Made by a program: the position numbers and the translations under genes. Positions 24,625 to 36,282 of a DNA stretch of 64,000 bases are shown piece after piece (within the stretch, counting starts at the first letter, position 1; every line of letters begins with the position of its first letter). The notes under the pieces are model-generated. The model had not been told where the DNA came from, did not search any database, and worked only from the letters and a program-made list of their open reading frames with translations. Origin of the DNA: Amoeboaphelidium protococcarum (taxonomy: Eukaryota > Aphelidiomycota > Aphelidea); contig JALECJ010000005.1 in NCBI GenBank assembly GCA_023515745.1, positions 682,001-746,000 of the forward strand. The letters run 5' to 3'.

Positions 24625-24953
24625 AACACAGGTCAAAAGATGTCAATACTCCGTCAGTAATATATAAATGCCAACGAGATTAAATAAGAAAAGAGTTGAA
24701 TTTGAAACGCGTCCTTCTGAAACAGAAAATTATTTAGCGGAAGTTTCCCTAAAGGGACAGTCATTCATCCGATCGTCTTATTCAATGGTCGATGTCGATC
24801 ACTCGCAGTAGCTGTGTGCGATAGAGAGAAAGAGGCAGCGTTCGAGTCTGAAACAAAAGGCGACGCGTTTTAACACAATTTGACGCGTTTTCATCTTGAG
24901 ATTGGTGAATTGATATACTGAAAACTAGAAGATTATACTTTTGGTACTAAAAG
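24625..24953 (+). promoter_or_regulatory. Divergent USP/MRD1 promoter with two MCB-like sites
   Basis: 329 bp between two divergent start codons. Two copies of GACGCGTTTT lie at 24862 and 24882, 20 bp apart and in the same orientation, 66 to 92 bp upstream of the MRD1 ATG. ACGCGT is the core of the fungal MluI cell-cycle box bound by MBF. Whether it works here is inference; the hexamer also occurs often inside coding sequence in this window. Confidence 0.45.
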
Positions 24954-27352
24954 ATGAGCTCTAGATTAATTGTAAAGAATCTACCACCTTATTTTACTCA
25001 GAGTGATCTCAAGAAGCATTTTGAGTCCTTTAGCAGTGTCACTGATGCAAAATTGATGACAACAAAGTAAGATTAAAAGTTTGAGGTTAAGTATGATTAT
25101 TGATTGTGTGACAATGTAGATCTGGATAAAGCCGTCAATTTGGGTTTATTGGATATGCTTCGCATTAAGAAGCTATTTAAGCAGCTAGACACTTTAACAA
25201 GACTTTTATTGACACTCATCGTTTGGTGGTTGAGGAGGCGAAGGCTATTGGGAGTGATTAGTTGCCACGCGCCTGGAGTAAATACAGTCAAGGAAGTAGC
25301 GAATATGAAAAGATTCACGGTAAACAGCAACAGGGTGATGCACTGATTATAAACGACGCGAACTAGAATGCAGCTGCTAATGATGATTAGTTGGGGTAGG
25401 ATGGCAATGGTGAGCCTCAGAATATTGATGACATGATCAATGCTGATCCAAAATTACGCGAGTTCTTGCAAGTCATGAAGCCAAGATCTCAAAAGAAGAT
25501 TTGGGAAAATGATGATATTGAAGTATTACAGAATGGAAGTGTTATGGCTCCTGTTGATAAGTCCAAAATTGGTGGAGTTCAAACTGATAAAGGTAAATTA
25601 GTTAAAGGTGGTGACGATGAAGATGATTACGAAGACTTGCCTCAGCAGACTTCAAAAGACAAGGTGGATTCTAACGATGAAGTTGATGGAGAACGGCCTA
25701 AGGATGACGGTAATACTTAAATACGCTAGAATGAAGAGACCACTAAAGCTGCTAATATTGCAGATAGCGGGCGATTGTTTGTAAGAAATCTATGCTATAC
25801 CTGCACTGAGAGTGATTTGACTGGACATTTTGCACGATTCGGTCCTATTTCGGAAATCGTGTTTCCACTCACCAAGGAGAGTAAACAGTCGAAAGGCTTT
25901 GCGTATGTCACATACCTCATTCCAGAAAATGCTGTCAGTGCGTATAGCGAGTTGGATGGAACTGACTTTCAAGGAAGGTTGCTTCACATTCTACCTGCTG
26001 CTGATAAACCATTTAGTTACTCGAATAGCCATAAGTCTGATGCAGCCAACGGGTTCAAAGCTAAAAAGAATGATAATTTGAGAAAATCGGCCGCTAATGA
26101 CACTAATAGTTGGAACTCTCTGTTCATGAATCAGGATGCTGTTAACGAGTACATGGCTTAGAAGATGAACATGTCCAAAGGAGAATTCCTTACTGCAGAC
26201 TCTGACAATCTTGCCGTGAGATAAGCTTTGGCTGAGACACATGTCATTCAAGAGACTGTGAAGTTCTTCAAAGATCATGGTGTGGATGTCGATCAATTCA
26301 AATCAATATCCAGTGCATTATCAAAAAGAAGTGACTCTGTGATCATGTGCAAAAATTTGCCGTATTCCACCTCAGAGAAGGAGTTGCGTGCTATCTTTGA
26401 GCGATACGGGGAACTATTGAGATTCATAATACCTCCTACTAAATCTATGGCATTGATAGAATTCTCTTCCCCTTCTGAAGCCAAACAGGCTTTCAAATCA
26501 TGTGCGTACCGTAATTTTCATGGAGTGCCGTTGCTGTTGGAATACGCACCAGTCAAGATATTCAGCGGTCCCGCTTCTTAAGCGTAAAGTTCACATGAGC
26601 GGGATGTTGAGTAGTCTGCTGAGAATCAAGATGAAATATTAACCAGCACGGTATATGTCAAGAATCTGAGTTTCTAAACCACAGAGAAGAAGCTGATGTC
26701 TGTATTTGCTCATATAGATGGCTTCCGCAGCGTCAAGATCTCTACTAAGCGCGATAAAGCCGGGAAATAGTAATCAATGGGATTTGGGTTTGTTGAATTT
26801 CAGACCAAAGAAGGAGCCAAGAGAGCTATCAGTGAACTGTAGAATGTAATGTTGGATGGTCACGCTCTACAGCTGAAGTTTTCTGATCATAGCTCTAGCA
26901 AATCCAAGACTGTGAGCGCACGCAAAGTCAGCGAGTTGATGGATCCTGAAAATGCGGTTGGAACTAAATTGCTCGTAAGAAATGTGCCTTTTGAGGCTAC
27001 CAAGAGGGACTTGATGGAGCTCTTTGGAACTTTTGCCCAGTTGAAGAGCATTAAAGTACCAAAGAAATTTGACGGCTCAGGTCATCGTGGGTTTGCTTTT
27101 GTGAATTTTCTCACTAAGTAAGAGGCTGCTAATGCTATGGAAAGTTTGTTAAGTACCCATCTGTATGGTAGGAAACTTGTGATTGAATGGGCCAAGGAAG
27201 AGGACTCTGTTGATGCTCTAATGCAAAAGACCAAGAGATCTTACGAGCTGGCCAATGCTGCTTAAGACCTTCATCACAAGAAATCGCGCGTTACTCTTGG
27301 ATCTGAATAGTAGTTGGCGGATTCTTATTCCGATTCTGATCTCGAAGAATGA
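24954..27352 (+). CDS. MRD1: MRD1/RBM19 pre-rRNA processing protein, five RRMs
   Basis: Nucleolar RNA-binding protein needed for early 18S rRNA processing. Two exons (24954-25066, 25120-27352) split by a 53-bp intron inside RRM1 give 781 residues, close to yeast Mrd1. RRM1 is SSRLIVKNLPPYF through GQSRQFGFIGYASHQEA, with the family tail DTHRLVVEEAKAIG. RRM2 is GRLFVRNLCYT, RRM3 VIMCKNLPYSTSEKEL (short, as in the family), RRM4 TVYVKNLSFQTTEKKL and RRM5 KLLVRNVPFEATKRDL ending LVIEWAKEED. An acidic linker lies between RRM1 and RRM2. Intron phase was confirmed by RRM1 continuity. Ends SDSDLEE then TGA. Confidence 0.95.
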
Positions 27353-27879
27353 TATTGAGAAATAGTAGTATTAGTAAACTTAGATATCGGAGTGATTACT
27401 CGGGAATAGTGCATTGTAGTTATGAACCGTGATATATACCGCTCACCTTGTCGCGGTGGGACACTCATTAAAAACATAATTACTAAATTCAGGTAGCGTT
27501 TTTATTATAACAGTATAGAAACACACTGTAAATTGGATTGCCCGAAGCTACTTTAAGTTGAGTAGTCGTTGTAACAATAGACCGACGGTCTCTGGATGAT
27601 TATGCCTTAAATTTTACTATTTCATTTGCCGCACTGCCATGTAATTCTATAAACTTGACCAATCTTATATCTATATACAAATACACTAAATAGTCTAATA
27701 CACATATAGTAAAAGTTCATCTTTGTTGAACGGTATTTATCGGGAATTGTCTCAAGCGAGTCCTTGACTTTTGGCTGCACTTGTTCATAATGTCGTTAAC
27801 TCTTCACTTTTTCTTATTTTCACAGATTTGTCTTTTGAAGCTAAACTTTAATTTGAGCATTGAAAATATAAACTGTACA
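27353..27879 (+). other. Intergenic region between MRD1 and ELP3
   Basis: About 527 bp, AT-rich, tandem genes on the same strand. No ORF with coding character and no repeat seen. A CACCTTGTCGCGGTGG palindromic stretch near 27444 could form a small hairpin, but its role is unknown. Confidence 0.35.
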
Positions 27880-29523
27880 ATGACAACCAGCTCTTAGTAA
27901 AGCCAAACTAGAGAATTAGTACTGAGGACCTGTGTTGATATTGTAGCGGAATTGATTAAACGCGTAAATGCTGGGTAGAATATCAATTTGAATGATGTCA
28001 AGAAGTAGGCCGCTTTGAAGAACAGGGCTCCATCTGTACCTCGTCTGGTTGATATCATTGCAGCGATTCCTGAAAAGTATAAGCCTAAGCTGCTGCCATT
28101 GCTCCGCGCTAAGCCTATTAGATCTGCCAGTGGAATTGCAGTCGTCGCCGTGATGTGTAAGCCGCATCGTTGTCCACACATTGCCTACACTGGTAATGTG
28201 TGCGTCTATTGTGCCGGTGGCCCTGACAGTGATTTTGAGTATTCAACGCAGAGTTACACGGGCTATGAGCCTACATCTATGCGCGCCATTAGAGCCAGAT
28301 ATGACCCTTTTGAATAGGCTCGTGGTAGAATTGACCAGCTGCGATCGCTCGGACACTCTGTTGATAAGGTGGAGTACATCATAATGGGCGGTACTTTTAT
28401 GTCTCTTGATCAGCAGTATCGTGACAATTTTATTATGAAACTGCATGATGCTCTATCTGGTCACCAGTCATCTACTTTGGAAGAAGCGATCATGATGAGT
28501 GAAAGGAGTAATACCAAGTGTATTGGTATCACAATTGAGACGCGTCCAGATTACTGTTTAACTCCGCATATATCTCAAATGCTGATATATGGTTGCACTA
28601 GACTGGAAATTGGTGTATAATCGGTATATGAAGATGTTGCGCGTGATACGAACCGTGGACATACAGTGCGCTCTGTTTGTGAGTCTTTTCAACTGGGTAA
28701 AGATGCTGGTTACAAGGTTATTGCACATATGATGCCTGACTTGCCTAATGTGGGAGCTGAGAGAGATATTGAGTAGTTTAAAGAGTTCTTTGAGAATCCA
28801 ATGTTTCGCGCTGATGGATTGAAGATATATCCAACGCTGGTTATCAGAGGCACTGGATTGTACGAATTATGGAAGACGGGAAGATATCAGAATTATCCAC
28901 CGAATGATCTGGTTGATCTGATTGCGAAGATCTTTGCCCTCATCCCACCATGGACTAGAGTGTATAGAGTTTAGCGTGATATTCCCATGCCATTGGTGTC
29001 AAATGGAGTCGAGTATGGCAATTTACGTGAGCTGGCTCTGTAGAGAATGAAAGATTTTGGTACAACTTGTCGTGACGTTAGAACGAGGGAAGTGGGTATT
29101 CAAGATATTCACAATAAGATTAAGCCAGATTAGGTGGAGCTGGTGCGCAGAGATTATACTGCCAATGGTGGATGGGAGACGTTTCTGGCTTATGAAGATC
29201 CGCTTTAGGATATACTGATCGGCCTGTTGAGACTGAGAAAGTGTAATCCAACAACGACTTTTCGCCCAGAGTTGAAAGGACAAGTTACGTCTATTGTTAG
29301 GGAGTTGCATGTCTATGGAAGTACTGTACCTGTGCACAGTCGTGATCCTAAGAAATTTCAGCATCAAGGCTACGGCACAATGTTGATGGAAGAGGCTGAG
29401 AGAATTGCGCGTGAAGAGCATGGAAGCACTAAGCTTGCAGTTATTGCTGGTGTTGGTACGCGTAACTACTATCGCAAGCTCGGTTATGAATTGGATGGCC
29501 CATACATGACCAAAATGTTATGA
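27880..29523 (+). CDS. ELP3: Elongator catalytic subunit ELP3
   Basis: Radical-SAM and acetyltransferase enzyme that starts the cm5/mcm5 modification of wobble uridine in tRNA. 547 residues, one exon, the usual length. The radical-SAM iron-sulphur cysteines are in MCKPHRCPH and NVCVYCAGG, followed by the almost invariant [39 protein letters not shown] and [16 protein letters not shown] follow. The C-terminal GNAT domain shows [16 protein letters not shown] and [15 protein letters not shown]. About 15 TAA/TAG read as Gln, for example in GVQSVYED and RVQRDIP, both of which are Gln across eukaryotes, giving strong support for the code. Ends MTKML then TGA, 110 bp before the next gene. Confidence 0.98.
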
Positions 29524-29633
29524 TTTTAATATTTATTCTCAGTCTTTTTCTTCATATTCTTCTTGGACAGACCCATTTGTTTCTTAAGCGAAACTTTCTG
29601 ATTTTCAAAATTCGCCGTCGTATAATCTCTGCC

Positions 29634-31008
29634 ATGGACCATCATAAAACAGAGTGGAGTCAAGTGAAAGTCTCAGCGAAGTCGCGTTAGACTGTAAATC
29701 CTATAAGGAATATTGTGGACAAGTTAAAAGTTGATCCGCTTAGTTCCAAATCTCTTATAAGTTTGTCAATTGGTAAATCTCATCTATTCGGACCATTTGA
29801 ACCATTTCTTAATGATGAACGTTTTTGTAGGAGATCCCACAGTGTTCGGCAACTTTAATCCGCCTGAGCATATTCAAGATGCGACGCTGTAAATTATTAA
29901 GGATGCCAAGCATAATGGCTATTTACCTTCTTTTGGTGATAAAGCAGCGCGCGAAGCTATAGCAAAGTATTAGTCAGTAGAAGGTTTCGAGTTGAGTGCA
30001 GATGATGTGGTGGTAACAAGTGGCTGCTCTGGCGCTCTCGATCTCATCTTTGATTGTCTGTGTGAAGCTGGTAGTAATGTTCTACTACCTAAACCTGGAT
30101 TCTCTCTCTATACTACGCTTGCCTAATCGAAAGGGGTTGAGATCAGGTATTACGATTTGGACCCATCGCGCGGGTGGTAGCTTGATATAGAACATGTAAA
30201 AAGCCTTTACGACTCCAGAACATCTTTCATATTGGTTAACAATCCTTCTAATCCATGTGGTTCTGTTTATGATGAAAGCCATCTACGTGAGATATTGTAG
30301 ACTGCCTCCAATTTGAGATTGCCAGTTGTCGCTGACGAGATTTATGCTCACATGGCTTTTGCACCTAATCGGTTCTACTTCATGGCCCAGGTGGCAGTGT
30401 AGAACGGCATCAAGGCTCCTGTATTAAGTGTTGGCGGTCTGGCCAAGCGGTACATGATACCCGGATGGAGATTGGGATGGATCGCGGTGTATGATTTATG
30501 CAGTTGCCTGGAAGATGTAAAGAGTGGATTAGTTGCATTGAGTTAGCTGATTTTGGGAGCGAATTCCATTACTCAGGCTTTGGTTCCACGCTTGCTTAAC
30601 GATACACCAAAGTCATACTATGAAGGATGCTTAACTTAATTGAAGCAGAACGCGGACCTCTGCGCCCAATTATTATCAAGCTGTGCTTGTTTGTAGATTG
30701 TGTAGCCGTAAGGTGCCATGTATATGATGGTAAGTTTTAGCCTTGAAACGTCTTATTCTGTAATTTGTCATGTAATGTAGATTGGACTTAAGTTAAACTA
30801 ATTTAAGGATATTGCTGATGATGCTGACTTTGCAGGCAAACTGTTAGCTGAGGAGAATGTTGTGGTTCTGCCGGGATAGTGCTTCCAATTTAAAAACTTT
30901 TTTAGACTTGTGGTCACTGTGCCGGAGCCGGTCATGCGGGAAGCTTGCGGTAGAATTATCGACTTCTGCCAGCGTCACCAATCTGTCGGCAATGGAACGG
31001 CTCGTTGA
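29634..31008 (+). CDS. TAT: Tyrosine aminotransferase
   Basis: PLP-dependent transaminase of fold type I that converts tyrosine (and related amino acids) with 2-oxoglutarate. Three exons (29634-29772, 29831-30729, 30781-31008) make 421 residues. Landmarks: NPIRNIVDKL at the start, GYLPSFGDKAAREAIAKY, TSGCSGALDL, LLPKPGFSLYTTL, NNPSNPCGSVYDESHL, ADEIYAHM, and SVGGLAKRYMIPGWRLGW with the Schiff-base Lys and the phosphate-binding Arg. GAMYMM and VLPGQCFQ follow near the C-terminus. Introns of 58 and 51 bp, both GTAA..TAG, one of phase 1 in SLSIGDPTVFG. This SVGGLAKR.PGWRLGW block favours TAT over alanine aminotransferase. Confidence 0.94.
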
Positions 31009-31361
31009 TGATAGAGTTTCCATCATCGGCCCGTATTTGATCAGCGTTTGTTCTTCCGCGATCCGTAAACAATTTCTCTGCTGGGCGATGAGTGAATGAA
31101 AGAGTCGACGTTTGTTCTCCAGATTGAGGCCGGCTATGGTTCTCCATGTAAAGTGGATGATTGCATGAGGATATAAATATACTTTTGATCAAACAAACAC
31201 CTTGTTTCGATGATACCGTCAATAACTAGTACACACAAACAATATTGGTTGGTTGTGTTCAGTTCTTGTTCCCACATTATTGTGTTGATATCTTTTTATT
31301 ATTATTGAGTATCCGCTACAGCCAAAGTGAAAACCGATCTGAAACAACTAAGCCGATAACG
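31009..31361 (+). other. Intergenic region upstream of a hypothetical gene
   Basis: About 353 bp between the aminotransferase stop and the next ATG. ORFs here are short and lack coding character. A TATTATTGAG..CTACAG stretch near 31300-31320 could be an intron acceptor for an unseen 5' exon of the next gene, which stays open upstream in frame. Confidence 0.3.
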
Positions 31362-32261
31362 ATGATTTTCATGGTCGATCCACCCAAGGTGCTCACTACT
31401 GCAAGAAAAATTTACGATTTGAAAGATTTGGAACTGCTTGCGTAGATAGCCGTAGAGTTGAATATACATGATTTGCCATTGGTGCGGAAAGGGTTCCTGC
31501 AAGCGGCTGAGCAGGCTGGTATGCGTGGGTTCTGCGCGCGCCTTTGCCAGTTGCACCGAGAAATTGTGGGCAGAAAACAAGTATCACTGAGCACTGAATA
31601 CGATCCCTTCTGTACCAGAGAAAGTAAACCTGTTGAAACTGGTAAATTGTCTAGCTTGAGTCTGATACTTAATCATAGTCGCTCCGATGTTAGGCAGTCA
31701 ACGGTTAAAGCTGATTTGGAATCAATGGTAAAAAGTCCATCGAAGTCACTGCAAAGATCATCACACAGCCGATTGTCTCTTGGATCAAAGTCTTTTGTCA
31801 ATTATCCAGATGTTTAGAAAGGTGACACGTCACACAGTGTGAAAAAGCATTAGTCGTTTAGCTTGGCGCCGTCGTTCGCGGCCACATCAATGCGAAGTTG
31901 GCGTCTGCGACATATCTAAAATCTGAATGCAACTGCACGTTCCAGTGCGCCTTATGAATCTACTGCATCTACTGTTTCAAAGTAACGATTGATGAATGCT
32001 CCCAGCCGAAGTTCTCTGCTCAAGTTGAATCTGAACAGTCGTGCCACGGCAATTGACTCTTTTGAAAGCGCTTTCGATGATGAAGATGAAATGGTTTTTG
32101 AAGCTGCAGCATCACAAAGGTCTCCTCCGCAGTCATACATCTCACAATATGAGTCGTCTCTGAAAAAATTGATGGAGGAAGCGAAGAAGATTAATGCTGA
32201 AATAAGCGCTAAGCTTCACGGCACTGAACTCTTGCCTACTAAGATTGATAAAGCCATCTGA
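31362..32261 (+). CDS. Hypothetical Ser-rich protein
   Basis: 299 residues from MIFMVDPPKVL to TKIDKAI then TGA, one exon as read. Not recognised. The first 70 residues are predicted helical (KIYDLKDLELLAQIAVEL, VRKGFLQAAEQAGMRGFC) and might be a small adaptor-type domain. The rest is polar, Ser- and Arg-rich, with an acidic patch (FDDEDEMVFEAA) and a final helix (YESSLKKLMEEAKKINAEI). Such a layout suits a scaffold or regulatory protein, but no family is evident. Three TAG/TAA codons read as Gln. The frame remains open upstream, so an extra exon is possible. It converges with the minus-strand gene that follows, 123 bp away. Confidence 0.6.
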
Positions 32262-32384
32262 GTGTGTAGAGGTCAGTGATATCATTCTTACGACGCGATG
32301 GATGTTTTAGGATTTTAATAAAGCCGCGATATGAACGATTTTAGATAAAGTTAGAGTAATAGAATTGTAGATTTTAATTCAGAA

Positions 32385-33767
32385 TCAATTCTCTATTGAC
32401 AGCATCGATATTATAGCACTAAGGTCCGACTGCGAACTCAGCGTAACTGAGCCTTAAACAGTCGACTAACCAGTGATAGTGTTACATTCTTTCGACACCA
32501 GAAGCTGAGAATGACCATCGTTCAACAGGACTGAGTGTTCCTCGACATCATATACTCCAGTAATCCAGTAATCATCACCTGAAATAGTATGCCGTGATAG
32601 CAAATCCAAAGACCCTGGGATTTGAGAAGTCTCACTTGCATTCAGACGCGAGATCTGAGCTTCCAGAGACTTGTTACACCGAGCTAATCTCTTATCGCAA
32701 AAAGTCATGATTAAGTTTTGTGACCCTGGCTATGAGGCCATTTATAGATATAATTTCTGGCCACGTTTATCAGAGAGACGAAGTCTACTATACAATTTCG
32801 TCTACCACTCAGACAAGTTACCTTATTCTAACCGGCAATAAGGTTCTAAAGCGGGGATGAATAGTCCAGCTCTACCCTTGCTTTATACACCTAATTCAAT
32901 GCTTTAATAGACATCAGACGCCAACAAAACGCGCCCCAGCTAAATCACTACCGCATCTTATTACTTGTAATCGTTTAATACAGATTCCAACGATTCCGTG
33001 ATAATACTAGCGCCAGGTACTTATAAATTCAACTTTGCAAAATAATTGGGCTAAAGTACATCGTGATAAGGCAGCATATGTACATCGGGAGGCACATGTA
33101 CATTTAAACCATTCTGAACTAAATGAAAGGCATCCAACAGATCAGAAAGAGCACTACTAGCCGTCTCTAGAGAGTTAGATATCACACGAATACGATAGTT
33201 CGCGTCAAAATCTATTAGAGATTGGTCAGCATATAGTGACGGTAAATGCTACTTCCAAATAGGCGAGAGCTCAGATATGGGAGGAAACTCGTAAAACTTC
33301 TCAGAAATTTGCAAATATTATCCTAATTATGCTTCAACTAAGGCGAGAGATCGCTCAGGTCCAACCAACTCTATAGAATTATTAATCAATTACAATTATA
33401 CTCCATGCTTCTATGCAAACTATTACGCACTCACGCATTTAAACGCGTCAAAAAACTTTCTCTACAGCTGCGACAATTGAATACTTTTTTAAATTTTGAT
33501 ATTAGACACTAATCCCATGTGGCTTCTTATTCTATTGACCATTTACAACTTTGATCCCGCCTGAGAGAGCTTGTGAGCCTTGAGATATTCACGCAAAAGT
33601 ACAGCGGAGAATGCTTTAGCACTTTATTAAGGCTATTACTATGGTATTAAACTCATTACATCGTCTACAGTCAGTGGCTTACTCTTCAGTAATGTTTTAA
33701 TATCATGGGTATAACGACGGCAACATCTCATCCAAATCAGTGCCATTTTCTCTCTCAGTATTTTCAT
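32385..33767 (-). CDS. Predicted mitochondrial protein with SAP- and KH-like parts
   Basis: 460 residues, one exon. The N-terminus (MKILREKMALIWMRCCRRYTH) is basic and hydroxylated with an Arg-Tyr that suits presequence cleavage, so I infer mitochondrial import. Next comes a SAP-like helix pair (LLREYLKAHKLSQAGSKLQM). Later segments with a Gly-flanked strand pattern (INNSIELVGPERSLALVEAQL) look KH-like. This order recalls fungal Sls1, the inner-membrane mRNA/translation regulator, but similarity is only suggestive. About 25 TAA/TAG read as Gln, so it is invisible as one ORF under the standard code. Start follows TGA directly and is only 45 bp from the divergent YAR1 start. Confidence 0.65.
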
Positions 33768-33812
33768 TCATAATAGAGCGAAAACAGTAAAAAGTCTACG
33801 AGCCGTAAAATA

Positions 33813-34322
33813 ATGATGCTGGATTAAGATTAAATATTAGATATTCTGGATATGGCGCGTTACAATGAGATATATGATCTTTAAGTGCTACTCAATACAC
33901 TTTTGAAAGATGGTGTCGGTATCCAAGATATTGTGGATGAGGACTCTGGAAACACTCCGCTTCATATGGCGGCCGCAAATGGACATTTACAAATAATTTA
34001 ATGTCTCGTTGATGGTGTAAAAGATTTGTCCATGAGGACACAATATATAAACTTTAAAAATAAAGGTGGTAATGCTGCTCTACATTGGGCATGCATGAAT
34101 GGCCACGCGTCCGTGGTGGAATTTCTGCTGAAGAACAATGCTGACGCTGATGCGAAAAACAACTATGACCGCAGTGCCTTGTATTACGCGTTCTAGTGCG
34201 GTAAAGAAGATGTCAAAGACCTTATATTATAATCTATAAAAATGGAGAATGAAGAGGAATGTCCCGAATCTGTTGAAGAGATTAAGGAAGAAGAAGAAGA
34301 TGTGAATGAAGTTGTCCGGTGA
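33813..34322 (+). CDS. YAR1: Ankyrin-repeat protein, YAR1-like
   Basis: Yar1 is the dedicated chaperone of ribosomal protein uS3. 169 residues, one exon. Two clear ankyrin repeats (DEDSGNTPLHMAAANGHLQII and GGNAALHWACMNGHASVVEFLLK) are followed by a degenerate third (YDRSALYYAFQCG). An acidic C-terminal tail follows (EEIKEEEEDV), all as in Yar1. The N-terminus MMLDQDQILDILDMARYN resembles the DQDTIILDARAGD opening of yeast Yar1 when TAA is read as Gln. Ankyrin repeats are common, so the orthology call is moderate. It shares a 45-bp intergenic start-to-start gap with the mitochondrial-type gene on the other strand. Confidence 0.75.
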
Positions 34323-34509
34323 CGACATTTAGAAATTTTAAATGTGGAATTTTAATGAGTTTCTTCTTGCTTTAGACTAGTGTAGATATCAAACACGTCT
34401 AGAATTGTAAATGCTTCTTTTCTGTTTCAGAGTTCAAATATTCAAGTAGAGTACTTTTTAAGGTTCAATTACATATCATTCATACATCCCTCATTACCAC
34501 CGTCTCAAT

Positions 34510-35418
34510 ATGTCTGTTCAGCAGAAATTAGATAAGGACGTTCTGTTTGTAAATTTGCCCAGTAATACCGGGTCAAGACGCGTCGAACTGTGGGCATTAG
34601 ACTAACTGAGAAGAACCAAGTCGATGGATTACGAGTTGACTGTGCTCACACCTTTATCAGAAGTTGTAAGAAGAGGAATGTAAGATTAGGCACGTAAGCA
34701 AGGGCCTGATAATAAGTGTTCAGTAGTGCCTGATGATTCTGTAAGTGTAATGGCCGAGCGACGTTATTTGTAACAATTGGCTGTGCCGCAAAATGGGAAA
34801 TCTGAAACGAAACCGAATCGCACGCGTAGCTGGTTAGAATAGGAACAATCTGGAGCTAAGCAAGTGCAAGCTCAAAAGTAAGTTGCAGTGAGTAAGTAAC
34901 CAGCTGTAGTGATAGCATCTCAGACTAATATTACTAATGCTCCGGTAAAGAGCAAAAAGCCAGCAGCTCTGAAGGATGCTACCAATATTGAGAAGAAGAT
35001 CAGAAATGTTGATCTGAAGGAGAAAAAGGCGAAACCGTAATCTCAAAACAGATAGGCTGACAACAGCATCAATGAGAAAACGAAACGCATTAAACGTATG
35101 CTGAAGTTGAAGTCCTCACCGGATCTTGGCCAATAATAGAAGGACTAGATTGATATGTATCGCTATCAGCAGTTGTAATTGGAAAATCAACGCGTTGACG
35201 AGTATAGAAACAAGAATCAAGGAGCAAGTAGAAACGTATACGACTCCGTATTGGATGACATTTTTGAATCCGATCTGGACAACTTGGCAATTAAGAACAA
35301 GAAGACTGTATACTCTCCTAGTAATGTTAAGCACAATGACTTCGTACCTCCTGACTTCAGCTGGGTAGGATCTATCGAGTACGAGTTCCCCATACTATTC
35401 AAGTAAAAGAGACGCTGA
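34510..35418 (+). CDS. Hypothetical Gln/Lys-rich protein
   Basis: 302 residues, MSVQQKLDKDVLFVNLP to LFKQKRR then TGA, one exon. Not recognised. The N-terminal 60 residues look folded (VNLPSNTGSRRVELWAL). The centre is low-complexity Gln/Lys/Ser with NLS-like clusters (KSKKPA, EKKAKP, TKRIKRMLKLK). The C-terminal third has an aromatic-rich end (PPDFSWVGSIEYEFPILF) that could be a binding motif. Many Gln come from TAA/TAG. Position gives no hint: it follows YAR1 on the same strand by 187 bp and converges with the tRNA methyltransferase gene, stop codons 66 bp apart. Confidence 0.6.
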
Positions 35419-35484
35419 ACAATTTGATCCACGGGCGTGACATGGCATTGGAAATGAAACTGAGGTAACATCTATCTATTAACA

Positions 35485-36282
35485 TCATTCCAAATCATTG
35501 AATAACTTCTTGAAAACCCCCTGTAAGAATAATCTCTATGCATCAAGTCCCTATTTCCTGTTAACAGTTCTTGAGCTGACAACTTCTGTTCTAACAACTT
35601 CAAAGCCAGCCTCTTTGAATAAATCTTCTAATTCAGCTTGTTGAAAGAAATACGAAAGAGTACCATCTTGTCGAAGATACAAATTTCTCTCAATACATTT
35701 TGGGTCCTGACTAGTTTCAAATCTATGCTACGCGTAATCACCAACCGCGTAATCTCTAAATATCACAATACCACCTTCAGCTAATACCTGGTGCACATTT
35801 CCCAACGCTTTTGATAACTAAGAAGGTTGTAACGCACTTAACACAAATATCATTGAGCATAAATTTATGGATTCAGCAGGAACATACTCTTTAAAAGGCT
35901 AATCAGCAGTGATATCTGCAACAAACGCGTGACATTTGCCCTCATTGTACATATCATTAGCTTTAAACAACTCGATAGCTTTAGGAGCATAATCGCAAGC
36001 GTAGAATTCAATATCCATATCTTCTACCTTCTACGTCTCTTGCATGACGGGATACACAAAATTTCCCACTCCGCAACCAATCTCAAAAATCCGCTGCTTC
36101 TTCAGCTTCGAGGCCTCAAGCACATCTTACAGATCTTTGAATTCATTCAAAGTCCAATGTCTATCTCGGAAAAAGTTGCAAGTATTATTCTTGTAGAATA
36201 TGTTCCAGTACTTGCTAGGATTCGACATGAATCGTTTCTTGTTATAGTCTGATACCAGATTGGCACTCGATTTCTCAGTCAT
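35485..36282 (-). CDS. METTL6: tRNA N3-methylcytidine methyltransferase, METTL6-like
   Basis: SAM-dependent enzyme that makes m3C32 in tRNA (METTL6 acts on tRNA-Ser; METTL2/Trm140 on Thr/Arg). 265 residues, one exon. The family opening is YWNIFYKNNTCNFFRDRHWT. SAM motif I is FEIGCGVGNFVYP, followed by ACDYAPKAIELFK, MIFVLSALQP, VIFRDYAVGDYAQHRF, LYLRQDGTLSYFF and RTVNRKQGLDAQRLFLQG. This end block with Gln-Gly-Leu is where METTL6 has KEGL, and TAG supplies the Gln. Length matches METTL6 rather than the longer METTL2/METTL8. A sub-family call between METTL6 and METTL2 would need a tree. Confidence 0.92.

Noticed and set aside
31952-32140. Minus-strand ORFs over the 31.4-32.3 kb gene
   Set aside because: Antisense shadows of the Ser-rich plus-strand ORF.
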